A stretch of DNA of 64,000 bases from NCBI GenBank assembly GCA_019856515.1, contig CP082230.1, positions 2,790,001-2,854,000 on the forward strand, in the 5' to 3' direction. Positions 1 to 9,140 of this stretch are shown one piece after another. The translations under genes were made by a program, and so were the position numbers. Every line of letters begins with the position of its first letter. The stretch's first letter is position 1. The notes beneath the pieces were generated by a model. That model did not search any database and had not been told where the DNA came from. It saw only the letters and a list, made by a program, of their open reading frames with translations. The DNA is from Prolixibacteraceae bacterium (GTDB taxonomy: Bacteria > Bacteroidota > Bacteroidia > Bacteroidales > Prolixibacteraceae).

Positions 1-1248
1 TCTCACCTTAAATTCATCTAAAGAAAACAATCTAGATTGGTTACTGTTTTTTTCCACAAACCATATCTCATCTCTTCTAAGTAAATCAAGATCGAGTAGT
101 AAAGATTCGTGTGTGGTAACCACCAACTGACTTTGATTGTTTTTACTAATATCCAAAAACAGTTCGATGATAGCATAAGTTAACTTGGAATGAAGGCTCC
201 TGTCTATCTCATCAATTAGAAATACTGAATCAGAACTAGCCAACGATTTTAAGGCGGGAATAAAGTCGAACAGACGCTGTGTTCCGTCCGATTCATCAAT
301 CATATCAAACACCACGGCCTTTCCTTGATCTGAAAGGTGCTCTAAACCGAGCTTTTTAACTTTGTATTTATTTTGATCCCCACGCTCTAAGGCATAGGAG
401 ATTTCATTGAACTCAAATATGATAATTTCATTCTCAACAATCTTACTCGACAGTTCATCCTTCATTTTTTTCGGAAGCTCAAAACTATCTAGATCCATCT
501 CTTCAGAAGTAACCCCATGTATCCCTGTTTGAAAAATAGACAAGAATGAATTAAACGATTGCGCCATCTCATTATCATCTCCAATAAAACTTAAACCTTT
601 AAATTTCGACTGTGGGAATAGTACGGTAAGCTTGTGATCAAACCACTTATACACGCTTTGGAAATATTTGGCTTCGGAAAGCCCCTCTAAACTCTTTCTA
701 TTTATCTCATTTAAAAACAGCGTACTGTCCGACTTCGCAAAATCTTCTCTATAAACATCAAACCGAATCTTTGCTTTCCCTTTTAATGAAATCCCAAACT
801 CAATATGATGCGTCCCTTGATCATCACGAAAACGTTCAAATATCTTCTTTTCTCCTTTGGCACTAATTTCAAGCAACCACTCTTCTATAATAAGATTATC
901 TTTAAGAATCGCTGCAAACCCGTAGTTATAGCACTTCCCCTCCACCATTATCTCGTATTGGAAAGTAGAAGGTAATAACTCATTTCCATCCTTTAATCGA
1001 TAATGACAATTAATGGGATCCACCTTATCTATACCTGAAAGAATTACCCTTTGTGAGAAATCAATAGCTTTAATAAAATTAGACTTACCAGAAGCATTGG
1101 CGCCATAAAGAATCCCTGTCTTGAGAATTGACAGACTATTCCCTTTATAAAGATGGGATGGTTTACGTCGCTCCTGATTTGCAATCATAGAGAACTCAGA
1201 CACCTCATTAAACGACAGAAAATTCGAAGTATTAAATCGTATTAGCAT
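1..1248 (-). CDS. AAA-family ATPase (COG1106/AAA_15-like), 3' end beyond window
   Basis: The reading frame starts at an ATG (1248, minus strand) and stays open to base 1, so the C-terminus is missing. About 25 codons in, the translation shows the ordered start MLIRFNTSNFLSFNE, then a Walker A loop GANASGKSN at roughly residues 40-48. A Walker B region reads VFLIDEIDRS, and further on come the family signatures TTHESLLLD and LLRRDEMWFVEK. This combination is typical of the COG1106 predicted ATPases, which include AbiLii/RloC-like abortive infection proteins and are often followed by an RloB-type partner; that partner would lie just outside the left edge. Function in phage defence is inference from family and from the decaying accessory genes next to it. 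The ATPase assignment itself is firm. Confidence 0.85.
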   Translation of the reverse strand, partial: MLIRFNTSNFLSFNEVSEFSMIANQERRKPSHLYKGNSLSILKTGILYGANASGKSNFIKAIDFSQRVILSGIDKVDPINCHYRLKDGNELLPSTFQYEIMVEGKCYNYGFAAILKDNLIIEEWLLEISAKGEKKIFERFRDDQGTHHIEFGISLKGKAKIRFDVYREDFAKSDSTLFLNEINRKSLEGLSEAKYFQSVYKWFDHKLTVLFPQSKFKGLSFIGDDNEMAQSFNSFLSIFQTGIHGVTSEEMDLDSFELPKKMKDELSSKIVENEIIIFEFNEISYALERGDQNKYKVKKLGLEHLSDQGKAVVFDMIDESDGTQRLFDFIPALKSLASSDSVFLIDEIDRSLHSKLTYAIIELFLDISKNNQSQLVVTTHESLLLDLDLLRRDEIWFVEKNSNQSRLFSLDEFKVR

Positions 1249-1498
1249 ATCTTACAGTTATATTACCACATAAAGTAACGAAAAAATCTCATATACTATC
1301 ATATCCTATAACAACCTTTTAAGAAATATGTTGCAATTAAACACTCCTCTTAACTACCAATTCACATCCCCTTATGTTTCATCGCAAAGAGAAAGAAAAT
1401 TAAAGCAACAAGCTTCCTATATTATTATCTAAAAGCATATTTTTGTCTTTGTTATTTATACAATAAAACTAACACTACAGAATCATCAAAGATCAATT

Positions 1499-2198
1499 AT
1501 GAACGAAAATAAAAACAGGTACAGATACAACTGGAGTCTAATAATCATCATATCAATACTTCTCATTCTCGCTCTAGGATCTTATTGGTGTCAATTCTAT
1601 AATTATCCAATATCAAAAGATCCAACAGATTGGGCTAACTTTGGAGGCTATCTTGGCGGAACAACTAGTTTTATTACTGTACTTGTTGCTCTTTGTATTA
1701 ATTATCAAACAATCAAACTAACGAAAAAAAATTCAATCCGAGAATATTAAATTTAATAAAGAACAAGCAAAAGAGCAGTTTGAGTTTAATAAAAAATTGA
1801 ATCAACCTTTAGCATACATTCATCTTATTAGTTCCCAAACGAATATTAAAATAACGATTCAAAATTTAGGAATTGGGCCTTTAATTGTAAAAAACACTAC
1901 GATAGAAACTAAAGATGGTGTCTGTTATTCAGATTTTAAGAAACTCTTACTAGATAGCAACTTTACATTCAAAAGTCTCAAAGAAATTGATGAAGTTTAT
2001 ACTGCTAAAGAGTACATCCTTGGACCGAATAAAGAAAGAACCTTATTATCATACACTCGTAAGAATAATGAGGATAAAGATTTTGAAAAGCTTAAAAAGA
2101 TATTAGGCAACTATGGTATCCATATTGATTATGAAGATATCTTCAAACAGAACTACCCTTTCGATGATAAACCATTAGATCTGTTCAGTAGGTCTTGA
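1499..2198 (+). pseudogene. Membrane-anchored accessory protein, frameshifted in an A8 run
   Basis: Two consecutive open frames look like one broken gene. The first (1499-1750) encodes a short N-terminal region, one hydrophobic segment (residues 13-33) and a second one, with the motif DPTDWANFGGYLGG between them. The second (to 2198) continues with a charged, helical segment rich in K, E, Q and N and then a soluble domain. The frames meet at eight A residues (1724-1731). Removing one A gives T-K-K-I-Q-S-E-N and fuses both into about 232 residues. The layout (TM, GDFVGG-like motif, TM, coiled coil, soluble domain) resembles membrane proteins of the putative phage abortive infection class, but I do not recognise the soluble domain. 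It may be a true pseudogene, a phase-variable gene or an assembly error. Confidence 0.6.
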
Positions 2199-2343
2199 GA
2201 CTAATATCTGATTCTCCTTTAGACTATAAATCACACTTTGTATAGATGAAATAGTTGCGACTCCATTAAAATAAACAATAAACCCATGCATATTTAAATA
2301 CACATTATATACTAAAAAAGGGTCGAGTACACATCAGGCTGAC

Positions 2344-2547
2344 TTGGTTGCTTATCTATATACAAAAGAGGACAGACAAATGACCATGACCACCTATGCA
2401 GATAAACATCAAATTGTTAGACAAACTGCTCGACGTGATCTTAACGAGCTTATAACTATTGGTCTTATTGAAGAGAAAAAGAGTGGACGTGAAATCTTCT
2501 TTACATTGAAATCACATAAAGCAGTCGAGAAGTATATCGAAAGCTAA
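2344..2547 (+). pseudogene. Winged-helix fragment, probably C-terminus of a Fic-like or DeoR-like protein
   Basis: This is a 67-codon open frame with no ATG at its 5' end (the first usable codon is TTG) and no clear ribosome binding site. Its open frame continues upstream to about 2280 without a start. The translation contains a helix-turn-helix with the segment QTARRDLNELITIGLIEEK followed by a wing. That pattern closes many Fic-family proteins and also occurs in DeoR-type regulators. The length and missing N-terminus suggest the stump of a larger gene rather than a working protein. It sits in the same decaying strip as the frameshifted gene upstream. Confidence 0.45.
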
Positions 2548-2913
2548 TTTGTCTCTCTTAAATAAAATCATTTTTGAAGAACTCGAAGTGTCTTATCAAA
2601 TAAATTATGAAAACAGTTTACACAATCCTAAAGCCAAAACTCTTGACTACAAATAGCTAGTGCCTTCAGTGCACATGTTTCATTATCATCCATCTTAAAA
2701 ATCTATACATCAATACATTTCGATTCGATTCTATTTTTACAGATAACGATAAAGAAGGCGAATAACCATTGATAGACAAAACAGTGATACCCGTTGTAAG
2801 CTCTCTCTTTCAACGTTTTTGTTATATAGATTAGAATCACTACATTACAGGTTCTTTACATAAAAAAAGAACCTTATAGAGGGTTACGTCACTTATTCAC
2901 GAAAAAACAGACA
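2548..2913. other. Intergenic stretch, no gene seen
   Basis: About 370 bases of AT-rich sequence between the winged-helix fragment and the VOC lipoprotein. I found no open frame with coding character, no strong hairpin and no convincing promoter apart from AT-rich sequence ahead of 2914. Confidence 0.5.
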
Positions 2914-3411
2914 ATGAATAAAATGAGAAAGATTGCTTACACCATGATGATGATTGCTATCGTATTAAGCATTTATAGCTGTTCTTCTACCACAAAAAAA
3001 GAAGAACCATCTCCTAGATTTAGAGTTGGTCTCACTACGATATTTACGGATGACATTGATGGTATGAAATCTCTATTCCATGATAAAATGGGAATTCCTA
3101 TCACAAGTGAACTAGCCGATTTTATTGAATTTAAGACTGGGCAAAGTAGGTTCTCTATTGGATCGAGAGAAGCCATGTTTAAAACACTCAAAGATAGCAC
3201 CTATATAATACAAAGAAGTGGAGCATCGGTAGGCATTGGATTCATGTTTGACACCAAAGAAGAGGTAGACTCTCTATTTCGATCAATGAAAGCACAAGGG
3301 GTTTTCTTTAACCAAGCTCCCAAAATGATGCCTTGGAATGAATACACGGCCTTTTTTAAAGATCCAGAAGGAAATATACATGAGTTAATCTATACACCTC
3401 CTCAGGATTAA
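2914..3411 (+). CDS. VOC-superfamily (glyoxalase-fold) lipoprotein
   Basis: A 165-residue protein with a lipoprotein signal peptide: basic start MNKMRK, hydrophobic core, and lipobox LSIYSC (Cys at about residue 23). The mature part has the beta-alpha-beta-beta-beta pattern of the vicinal oxygen chelate fold. This includes an early DDIDGMKSLFHDKMGIP segment, and the closing metal-site strand FFKDPEGNIHELIY, whose E of HELIY is the usual metal ligand. VOC proteins bind divalent metals in glyoxalases, dioxygenases and resistance proteins; here the substrate is unknown. A lipid-anchored VOC domain is unusual and suggests a periplasmic or outer-membrane location. ATG 2914 and ATG 2923 are both possible starts. 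It stands alone, with no partner gene in the same direction. Confidence 0.75.
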   Translation: MNKMRKIAYTMMMIAIVLSIYSCSSTTKKEEPSPRFRVGLTTIFTDDIDGMKSLFHDKMGIPITSELADFIEFKTGQSRFSIGSREAMFKTLKDSTYIIQRSGASVGIGFMFDTKEEVDSLFRSMKAQGVFFNQAPKMMPWNEYTAFFKDPEGNIHELIYTPPQD

Positions 3412-3524
3412 CAAAAAACAACTTAATAGCCCTTCTCCATAAAGATAGATTATATCATGAGTAGGGCTATATCTCTATATTCACGCCTTTTTATACCAAT
3501 TAGGAGAGCTCATCTTACTTCCTC

Positions 3525-3850
3525 AACAGAGTTAATTTTACACCGTCTACAAGGTCTCTTACACCACCACCGTCTCCCCCTAGAATTAGATATTCAACCT
3601 AGCCAAACAGGGGAATACCCTATACTTTCTCCCAACTTAATCCGTCCACAATCCGTCGTTAATATATCCTTAATCCGTCCTTTGTCCATGGTTCAGCCAT
3701 GGTTCCTCCATGGTTTGTCCATCGATTTCGGGGTTTTGGATGGATGAACCATGGATCAATGATGGCTGAATCATGGACAAAGGACGGATTAAGGACGGAT
3801 TAAGGATATATTAACGACGGATTAAGTTGGGAGAAGGTATAGGGTGTTCC
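3525..3850. repeat. Long palindromic repeat element, copy 1
   Basis: An imperfect inverted repeat folds nearly the whole stretch 3612-3850 into one hairpin centred near 3731. For example 3681-3700 pairs with 3762-3781 with one mismatch, and the outer arms around 3616-3645 pair with 3815-3845. Each arm carries short tandem units containing ATTAAGGACGG or its complement, and several CCATGG sites. Sequence to its left (3525-3546 and 3591-3615) is also shared with copy 2 at 35.2-35.6 kb, which lies in the opposite orientation. An open frame on the + strand inside it is a by-product of the palindrome. Confidence 0.85.
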
Positions 3851-4334
3851 ATAGGTTAGTATTAGATTGCTTCAGTTTTTAAACAGACCTAGACTGTGTT
3901 TCTTTTACCTTCGCACGCCATGGTCCTCTCTCTGATAAATTTTATACCGTCAGTTTTTTTTATACTTCCCTCTTATTTTTAACGAGTGTATGGGCAATGG
4001 ATTAGGCATAATTGCAGTTGGTTGTTTACTCTTTGTTGAAAAAACATTATCTTTGTTGCTTTATGACAACTACTTTATTCCATATCGCCTCACGCGTTGG
4101 GATGTCCGTTTAAGGGACAGGATCCTACACATGCGTAATACTTCTACTCTCTAAGTGATCGTAACGATCTTCTCAGAGTATAGTGTAGCACCTGTCATTT
4201 TCCATTTTTTTACTTGTTCATAATACGTCAATCCATCAGGGTAGTTGGCATCATTCGTTTTATGGCTTATTAGTAATATAGTTTTATTCCTCATGCGGAG
4301 CATAAGAGATAAAGGCTCTGTGGAATAGTATTTT
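3851..4334. other. Region upstream of rsgA, no convincing gene
   Basis: There is a possible -7 box TATCTTTG at 4048-4055 on the + strand, matching TAnnTTTG. If used, it gives rsgA a leader of about 290 bases. A minus-strand frame at 4151-4369 overlaps the rsgA start and has no recognisable features. A small dyad with GATCG/CGATC arms lies near 4157-4171. Confidence 0.4.
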
Positions 4335-4355
4335 ATGATTTGGAAAGAATATATC

Positions 4356-5396
4356 ATGACCATAAACAATAGATCATATAAAAACGGTTTTCTTGGTTTC
4401 CCTTCAACATTAACAGACGAGTATAACTCACGTCAAGCTCAAGGGTTTGATATTGGGCGAGTTATCGAAGAGCATAAACAACGATATATAGTAGAGACTG
4501 AAACAGGAGTTGTTGAAGCAGAGGTGATTGGCAACCTACTTTATACAGCGCTATCGAGAGAGGATTTTCCTGCCGTAGGTGACTGGGTTGTTTTGATGCC
4601 TTACGATGAGGATAAAGCGATTATTCATGAGGTACTACCTCGATTCAATACCCTTTCGAGAAGAGATCATTTGGTTGCAACAAATATTGATGGGGCTTGT
4701 ATTGTGACTACCCCCAATAGGGACTTTAGTATGGCACGATTGGAGCGATATGTATCGCTATGCCATCAATCAAATATCACTCCATTTATTGTGGTGAATA
4801 AGATTGATCTAGTATCTAGTGAAGATATTAACACCATACGTGAAGATATTGGTTCTTTGGCCACTAGCTTGTTTATAAGTTGTGTGGATAACATTTCAAC
4901 AGAGGAACTAAAAGCCTGTTTTCAACCAACAAAAACCTATATCATGTTAGGTTCATCTGGGGTTGGAAAGACATCAATCATTAATCATATTTTAGGGACA
5001 CCACTGTTGGCGACCCAAGAGATCAGTGAGAAGGTACAACGTGGAAAGCATCAAACAACCTCTCGTCATCTATTAGAGTTACCCAATGGTAGTTATTTGA
5101 TAGATAACCCAGGTGTAAGAGAGGTGGGAATAGCTGATCACAAAGAGGGAATCGAGCAGACCTTTGATCAGATAGAAGCTTTATCGTCACAATGCTATTA
5201 TGGCGACTGTAGCCATCAACATGAAAGAGGATGTGCTGTGACACAAGCAGTTTCTGACGGGACTCTATCCGAAGGTAGCTATCAACACTACTTAAAGTTA
5301 ATTAAAGAGGCGTCGCACTATGAGGCAACATCTTTAGAGCGAAAGCAAAAAGGGAAGCAGTTGAGTAAGCTGATTCGAAAGGTGAAGAACCGATAG
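4356..5396 (+). CDS. rsgA: Ribosome small subunit-dependent GTPase A
   Basis: A circularly permuted GTPase that helps late 30S subunit maturation. Numbering from ATG 4335, the protein has an N-terminal OB-fold-like part containing DFPAVGDWV. The motifs then appear in the permuted order G4 (NKID, 155-158), G1 (GSSGVGKT, 206-213) and G3 (DNPG, 257-260). The C-terminal zinc site is complete (Cys287, Cys292, His294, Cys300). I prefer ATG 4356 because GGAAAG lies 8 bases ahead of it; ATG 4335 would add seven residues. It is a single gene closed by a strong terminator. A second, quite different RsgA is encoded at 28.9-30.0 kb, so this genome carries at least two. Confidence 0.93.
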   Translation: MTINNRSYKNGFLGFPSTLTDEYNSRQAQGFDIGRVIEEHKQRYIVETETGVVEAEVIGNLLYTALSREDFPAVGDWVVLMPYDEDKAIIHEVLPRFNTLSRRDHLVATNIDGACIVTTPNRDFSMARLERYVSLCHQSNITPFIVVNKIDLVSSEDINTIREDIGSLATSLFISCVDNISTEELKACFQPTKTYIMLGSSGVGKTSIINHILGTPLLATQEISEKVQRGKHQTTSRHLLELPNGSYLIDNPGVREVGIADHKEGIEQTFDQIEALSSQCYYGDCSHQHERGCAVTQAVSDGTLSEGSYQHYLKLIKEASHYEATSLERKQKGKQLSKLIRKVKNR

Positions 5397-5417
5397 GTTC
5401 AGAGAGTTATTGACATT

Positions 5418-5443
5418 AAAAGGGGGCCAATAAGCCCCCTTTT
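5418..5443 (+). terminator. Intrinsic terminator after rsgA
   Basis: A perfect 10-bp stem (AAAAGGGGGC with GCCCCCTTTT) around a 6-base loop is followed by more T. The A run on the other side means it could also stop the convergent minus-strand gene ending at 5501. Confidence 0.9.
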
Positions 5444-5500
5444 TAATAACAACACTTTATACAGAAATAGTTTTAGTCACGTCCAAATGGCTAAATCATT

Positions 5501-6529
5501 CTACAAAAGTGAGTCAAAAAGTTTTACCAATTCAGGATCTGATGGTCTTGGAGCATCAGCAGTTACGATATTACCTTTAGGGTCGACAAGTAGGAAAGTA
5601 GGATAACCTCTTACACCAAATGCCTTAGTAAAGCTCTTGTCCATATTGGCAAAAAGCTGAACCCCACCTAATTTCTTGTCTTTGATCATATCGACCCATT
5701 TCTGATGATCTTTTTTCGAGTCATAAGAGATACTAACAAATTCGATGTTTTTTCCATGATATTTTTTCTCGATCGTCTTTAGGTATGGAATCTCTTGTTT
5801 ACAATATATACACCATGTTGCCCATATATCGATGTAAACATACTTTCCTTTCAGGTCGCCTAAAGAGGTCTTACCACCTTTTAAATTCTCAAAGTCAACG
5901 AATTTTGGCGCAGGTTTTCCTTTCGACAAATCTCCTTCTGTTAAGCGATATTCTCTTACCTTATTAACTACAGGACCAGTAATATTCACACGAGCGAAGT
6001 TCTTTGTTACTTTACTGATAGAGCTAATATAGATTGAATCTTGGCTTATCTCCTTGGCTCTTTCGGAGAAGTTCTCCGTGTATTCTTTCTTTGATGTTTC
6101 AGCGATATCAATAGTTTTAACATCCTTCAATTTATCTTTATAGGACAATGCATCAACATATGCATTTTTAAGAAGATCATTCTCTTTGGTTAAGTCATTT
6201 GAGAATGTCATTGTACTAAAATCATCTTTAGTGAACTTAACATCGACCTCTTTGTCGTTCTTTAAGTAGACAAAAGTAAAGTCTTTCTCTCCTATGATTG
6301 CAAGTAATCCTCCATTGTCTTTATTAAACCTAATGGTATCCATGAATATGCCACGCTCATTTCTTGTGATTATCTGAGACTTACTCCCCAATACTTGCAC
6401 ACGTAATGAGTCACTTGGATAACTATCGGCATGTACTGTTAGTAGTGCATAATCTCGTGGTGGAGTGTTAGCACAGGATGCTAGAATAATTATTAAAATT
6501 AAAAAACTTAAATTCTTAAGTGTCTTCAT
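5501..6529 (-). CDS. Thioredoxin-like lipoprotein (TlpA/ResA type), WCIYC
   Basis: A 342-residue protein with a type II signal peptide (lipobox ILASC). An N-terminal all-beta region at about 25-110 resembles DUF4369-type domains, followed by a helical linker. A Redoxin/AhpC-TSA thioredoxin fold starts near residue 205. The active site is WATWCIYC (Cys240/Cys243), with a downstream cis-Pro segment GYPTFLLVDPKGNI. Such proteins reduce or exchange thiols in the periplasm, often for cytochrome maturation or oxidative stress. It is one of three paralogues within 5 kb (also 8039-9067 and 9141-10175) and the only one that keeps the classical Trp before the CxxC. The CIYC dipeptide is not the usual GPC or EPC type, so its redox potential may differ. 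Confidence 0.88.
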   Translation of the reverse strand: MKTLKNLSFLILIIILASCANTPPRDYALLTVHADSYPSDSLRVQVLGSKSQIITRNERGIFMDTIRFNKDNGGLLAIIGEKDFTFVYLKNDKEVDVKFTKDDFSTMTFSNDLTKENDLLKNAYVDALSYKDKLKDVKTIDIAETSKKEYTENFSERAKEISQDSIYISSISKVTKNFARVNITGPVVNKVREYRLTEGDLSKGKPAPKFVDFENLKGGKTSLGDLKGKYVYIDIWATWCIYCKQEIPYLKTIEKKYHGKNIEFVSISYDSKKDHQKWVDMIKDKKLGGVQLFANMDKSFTKAFGVRGYPTFLLVDPKGNIVTADAPRPSDPELVKLFDSLL

Positions 6530-7212
6530 AACATTGCTATTTAGTGGCAGCCTTATCCTATTGAATCAAAGTCTGCAATTAATATCATATATTGAATTAC
6601 GGGGGAAGGGTAGTCGATATGGAGATTGTTTTCAAGAAAAGACATTCGGTATAACCTATTGCCAACAAATATGCAAAATCATTAATTATAACAGCACAAA
6701 GTAGCAATTTGAAAGCATATCATCCATATAAATACTGATGTAGAAACAAATGAATAAAATATTTGTTGCAAACACCACATAAATAATCTTTATTTTGATC
6801 ATTTAACAAGAGTAAACATCACCTAAAATCCTATTGTATGAAATCGAATTCATTGGGATCATTACTCTGTATCGGGTATTAGGGTATAGGATTTTGAAAA
6901 GTGACAGATTTACATTGCTACATGTAAAAGGTTAAAATCCTTGGATAGTACATTTAGTGCATTGCTCTCACATACATATATTGACAGTTTTAAGCAGATT
7001 CTCTACCTCCTGACGATATTTAAAGATTCTATATTCTTTATACATGAAGTATCATTCCATCAAAACAGCTATCTATTTACAATACAATTATCTGTTAATT
7101 AAACAGAACTAAATCGTACTCTAATATGTTCTGATTCTTAGGTAGGCATTGATGTCCATGCAATAATGGGCAAGGCATATAAATATATGAAACAATAAAT
7201 GACTTTGCAGAG
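6530..7212. other. Intergenic stretch between divergent genes
   Basis: About 680 bases separating the minus-strand thioredoxin-like gene and the + strand gene at 7213. It must contain both promoters, but I see no box with both elements at consensus spacing. No coding frame or strong hairpin was found. Confidence 0.4.
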
Positions 7213-7968
7213 ATGAAAAAGAAAAACAATAGGTTTTTATGGTTAGCCATCGTAATCTTAATATTCTTGGGATTGGATAAATTTAGGGGTACTCCAGATA
7301 GTGAAGTTCCCTATCCAGATATCAATAACCAACAACGCGGAAAAGCAGCTGTGTTTAAAGGGAGACCAATACCATATCATGAAATATTCTTGGCTTGGAG
7401 AAATTGGACTGACCTCCATCTTATTATTTACAATGATCTAAATAGTTTGATATCTGCCGATGATTGGGCTGATCTTAAAAGCAATGTCGATAAGATAAAG
7501 AAGGAGAGTGGGGCGGATTATGTTGTATTTAATGGCCCTAGATTTTGGGTTCTTGATGAAATTGGGGCAGGTAAATCAGTGCCTATAGGAGATATCATGG
7601 GTCATAAGATGCTTATTCCTGCATTTTTTACCATGAGTATGAAAGCGATGAAAGATAGAAAACCTTATCATGAAATAAAGATGAATCGTTTGACCAAATA
7701 CACCTATTATGCAAATGATTATATATACAAATTAATTTCTCCAAACGGAACTCAATATGTAATGCAGGCGGCTTCGAAGGAGATACTAAAGGATCTTAGT
7801 CTTGAAGATCTAAAAGGGTTAGGTGATCGCATGAAGGAGTTGCCTGAGGGTTGGAAGTATGAGGTAGAATGGATAGAGGAGGAGTTTGTAAATATCTCAA
7901 CTGGGCATACAATTATAGTGCAAGATGAATTTCGTAATACCTATCAGATTGCACCTGATCTTAAATAA
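7213..7968 (+). CDS. Conserved protein of unknown function with N-terminal membrane anchor
   Basis: A 251-residue protein. It starts with MKKKNNR followed by a hydrophobic stretch (residues 9-20), so it is probably anchored in the inner membrane with the rest outside the cytoplasm. The C-terminal third has a pattern I have seen in unnamed bacterial proteins: YVMQAASKEI, then LKGLGDRMKELPEGWKY, then IIVQDEFRNTYQ. That segment looks like a small beta-rich domain in which Asn-Gly-Thr and Asp-Glu-Phe-Arg-Asn turns are conserved. I cannot name a function. The gene is isolated and convergent with the thioredoxin-like gene at 8039. Confidence 0.75.
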   Translation: MKKKNNRFLWLAIVILIFLGLDKFRGTPDSEVPYPDINNQQRGKAAVFKGRPIPYHEIFLAWRNWTDLHLIIYNDLNSLISADDWADLKSNVDKIKKESGADYVVFNGPRFWVLDEIGAGKSVPIGDIMGHKMLIPAFFTMSMKAMKDRKPYHEIKMNRLTKYTYYANDYIYKLISPNGTQYVMQAASKEILKDLSLEDLKGLGDRMKELPEGWKYEVEWIEEEFVNISTGHTIIVQDEFRNTYQIAPDLK

Positions 7969-7983
7969 GATAGGCAACCAGAT

Positions 7984-8021
7984 AAACAGAGAGGTAAACA
8001 AAATATCTTTCCTCTCTGTTT
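7984..8021. terminator. Bidirectional terminator between convergent genes
   Basis: A perfect 11-bp stem (AAACAGAGAGG at 7984-7994 with CCTCTCTGTTT at 8011-8021) lies between the stop of the gene at 7968 and the stop of the minus-strand gene at 8039. Confidence 0.8.
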
Positions 8022-8038
8022 AGTCATCTAATGTGCGG

Positions 8039-9067
8039 TTATAGTAGTGGATCCAATAGTTCTATTAATTTAGGATTAGTAGGTTTTGGGGCATTTGCTG
8101 TTACAATATTTCCTTGTGGATCAATGAGTATGAATGTTGGGAAAGAATTTGTTGCATATGCCTTCATTAATTCATCATCACCATTGGCAAAAAGATGTAC
8201 TCCTGAGAGCTTCTCCTTTTTTACTCTTTTCATCCAACGATCATGATGCCTCTTTTGTGCAAGATCGATGTTCACATAAGTAATATTCTTATCTTTATAA
8301 CGCTTCTCTATCTCTTTAAGTGGGGCTACTTGTTTCCTACAAGCCCCACAATTAGATGATGAGATCTCTACTAATAGATATTTACCTTTTAAGTCTTCCA
8401 TCGATATTTTACCACCACTATAATTTTCATAATTGACAAATTTTGGGGCAGGCTTACCCTTCGACAGATCTCCAACAGTCAATCGTTGATGGCGGATTCT
8501 ATCTTGAACAGGGAATAGTATGGTTATTGCAGCATTATTGCCTACTGTCATCTTTACAACTCTTTTATAGATCGGATCTTTGGATATTAAAGTTCCTTTG
8601 CTTTCGTACTCTTTTACAAATTTGTCGACTTCCTCTTTCGCTTCTTCGATGGTCTCTATCATTTCCACCTTGTCCTTATACTGATTAAGCTCTTTGTCCA
8701 CTTCAGTAAATAGGTTGTTCTCCTTCGCAAGATCTTTATCAAATGTGGCTAGCGATAGGTTGTCTCCTGTTACATTCATCACCACACTCTTATTCTTTTC
8801 GATATATACGAATCTTATAGTCTTATTTGCAAACAAGAGAACTTGATCACTATTCTGTTTCTTAAAATGTATTGTATCACAGAATTCTCCATTAGAATCT
8901 CTCTTTAATACCTTCACCTTTCTTCCTATTCGTGCACGAATCTCTTTTAACGAAGAATCTTCTGTTTTAATGGTTAGTAGCGCACAATCCTTCGGTGGTG
9001 TTTTGTCGCAAGAAGCCAACATAAGGATGGCAAATAGTAAGGTAATTTGTTGTAATGTTTTCATCAT
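8039..9067 (-). CDS. Thioredoxin-like lipoprotein, CGAC active site
   Basis: A 342-residue paralogue of the genes at 5501 and 9141. It has a lipobox MLASC, an N-terminal beta domain beginning CALLTIKTEDS, a helical linker and the shared junction LSKGKPAPKFVNYEN. The thioredoxin fold has the active site NCGACRK; the Trp normally preceding the first Cys is replaced by Asn. The cis-Pro region reads SFPTFILIDPQGNI. Residue +2 after the lipidated Cys is Asp. It lies 73 bases downstream of the 9141-10175 gene in the same direction, so the pair is probably co-transcribed. Its role is likely extracytoplasmic thiol chemistry, with substrate unknown. Confidence 0.87.
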   Translation of the reverse strand: MMKTLQQITLLFAILMLASCDKTPPKDCALLTIKTEDSSLKEIRARIGRKVKVLKRDSNGEFCDTIHFKKQNSDQVLLFANKTIRFVYIEKNKSVVMNVTGDNLSLATFDKDLAKENNLFTEVDKELNQYKDKVEMIETIEEAKEEVDKFVKEYESKGTLISKDPIYKRVVKMTVGNNAAITILFPVQDRIRHQRLTVGDLSKGKPAPKFVNYENYSGGKISMEDLKGKYLLVEISSSNCGACRKQVAPLKEIEKRYKDKNITYVNIDLAQKRHHDRWMKRVKKEKLSGVHLFANGDDELMKAYATNSFPTFILIDPQGNIVTANAPKPTNPKLIELLDPLL

Positions 9068-9140
9068 CGTTTGAAATTTAGTATTAGTTTATATGATTTT
9101 AAGTTTGTTTTAGTTGTCAAAAAGGGGCTATCATTTCATC

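Noticed and set aside
3457..3747. A 96-codon + strand open frame
   Set aside because: It lies on the left arm of the palindromic element; its sequence is explained by the repeated ATCCGTC units and it has no protein-like features.
4151..4369. A 72-codon minus-strand open frame overlapping the rsgA start
   Set aside because: No motif, no ribosome binding site, and overlap with a well-supported gene on the other strand.
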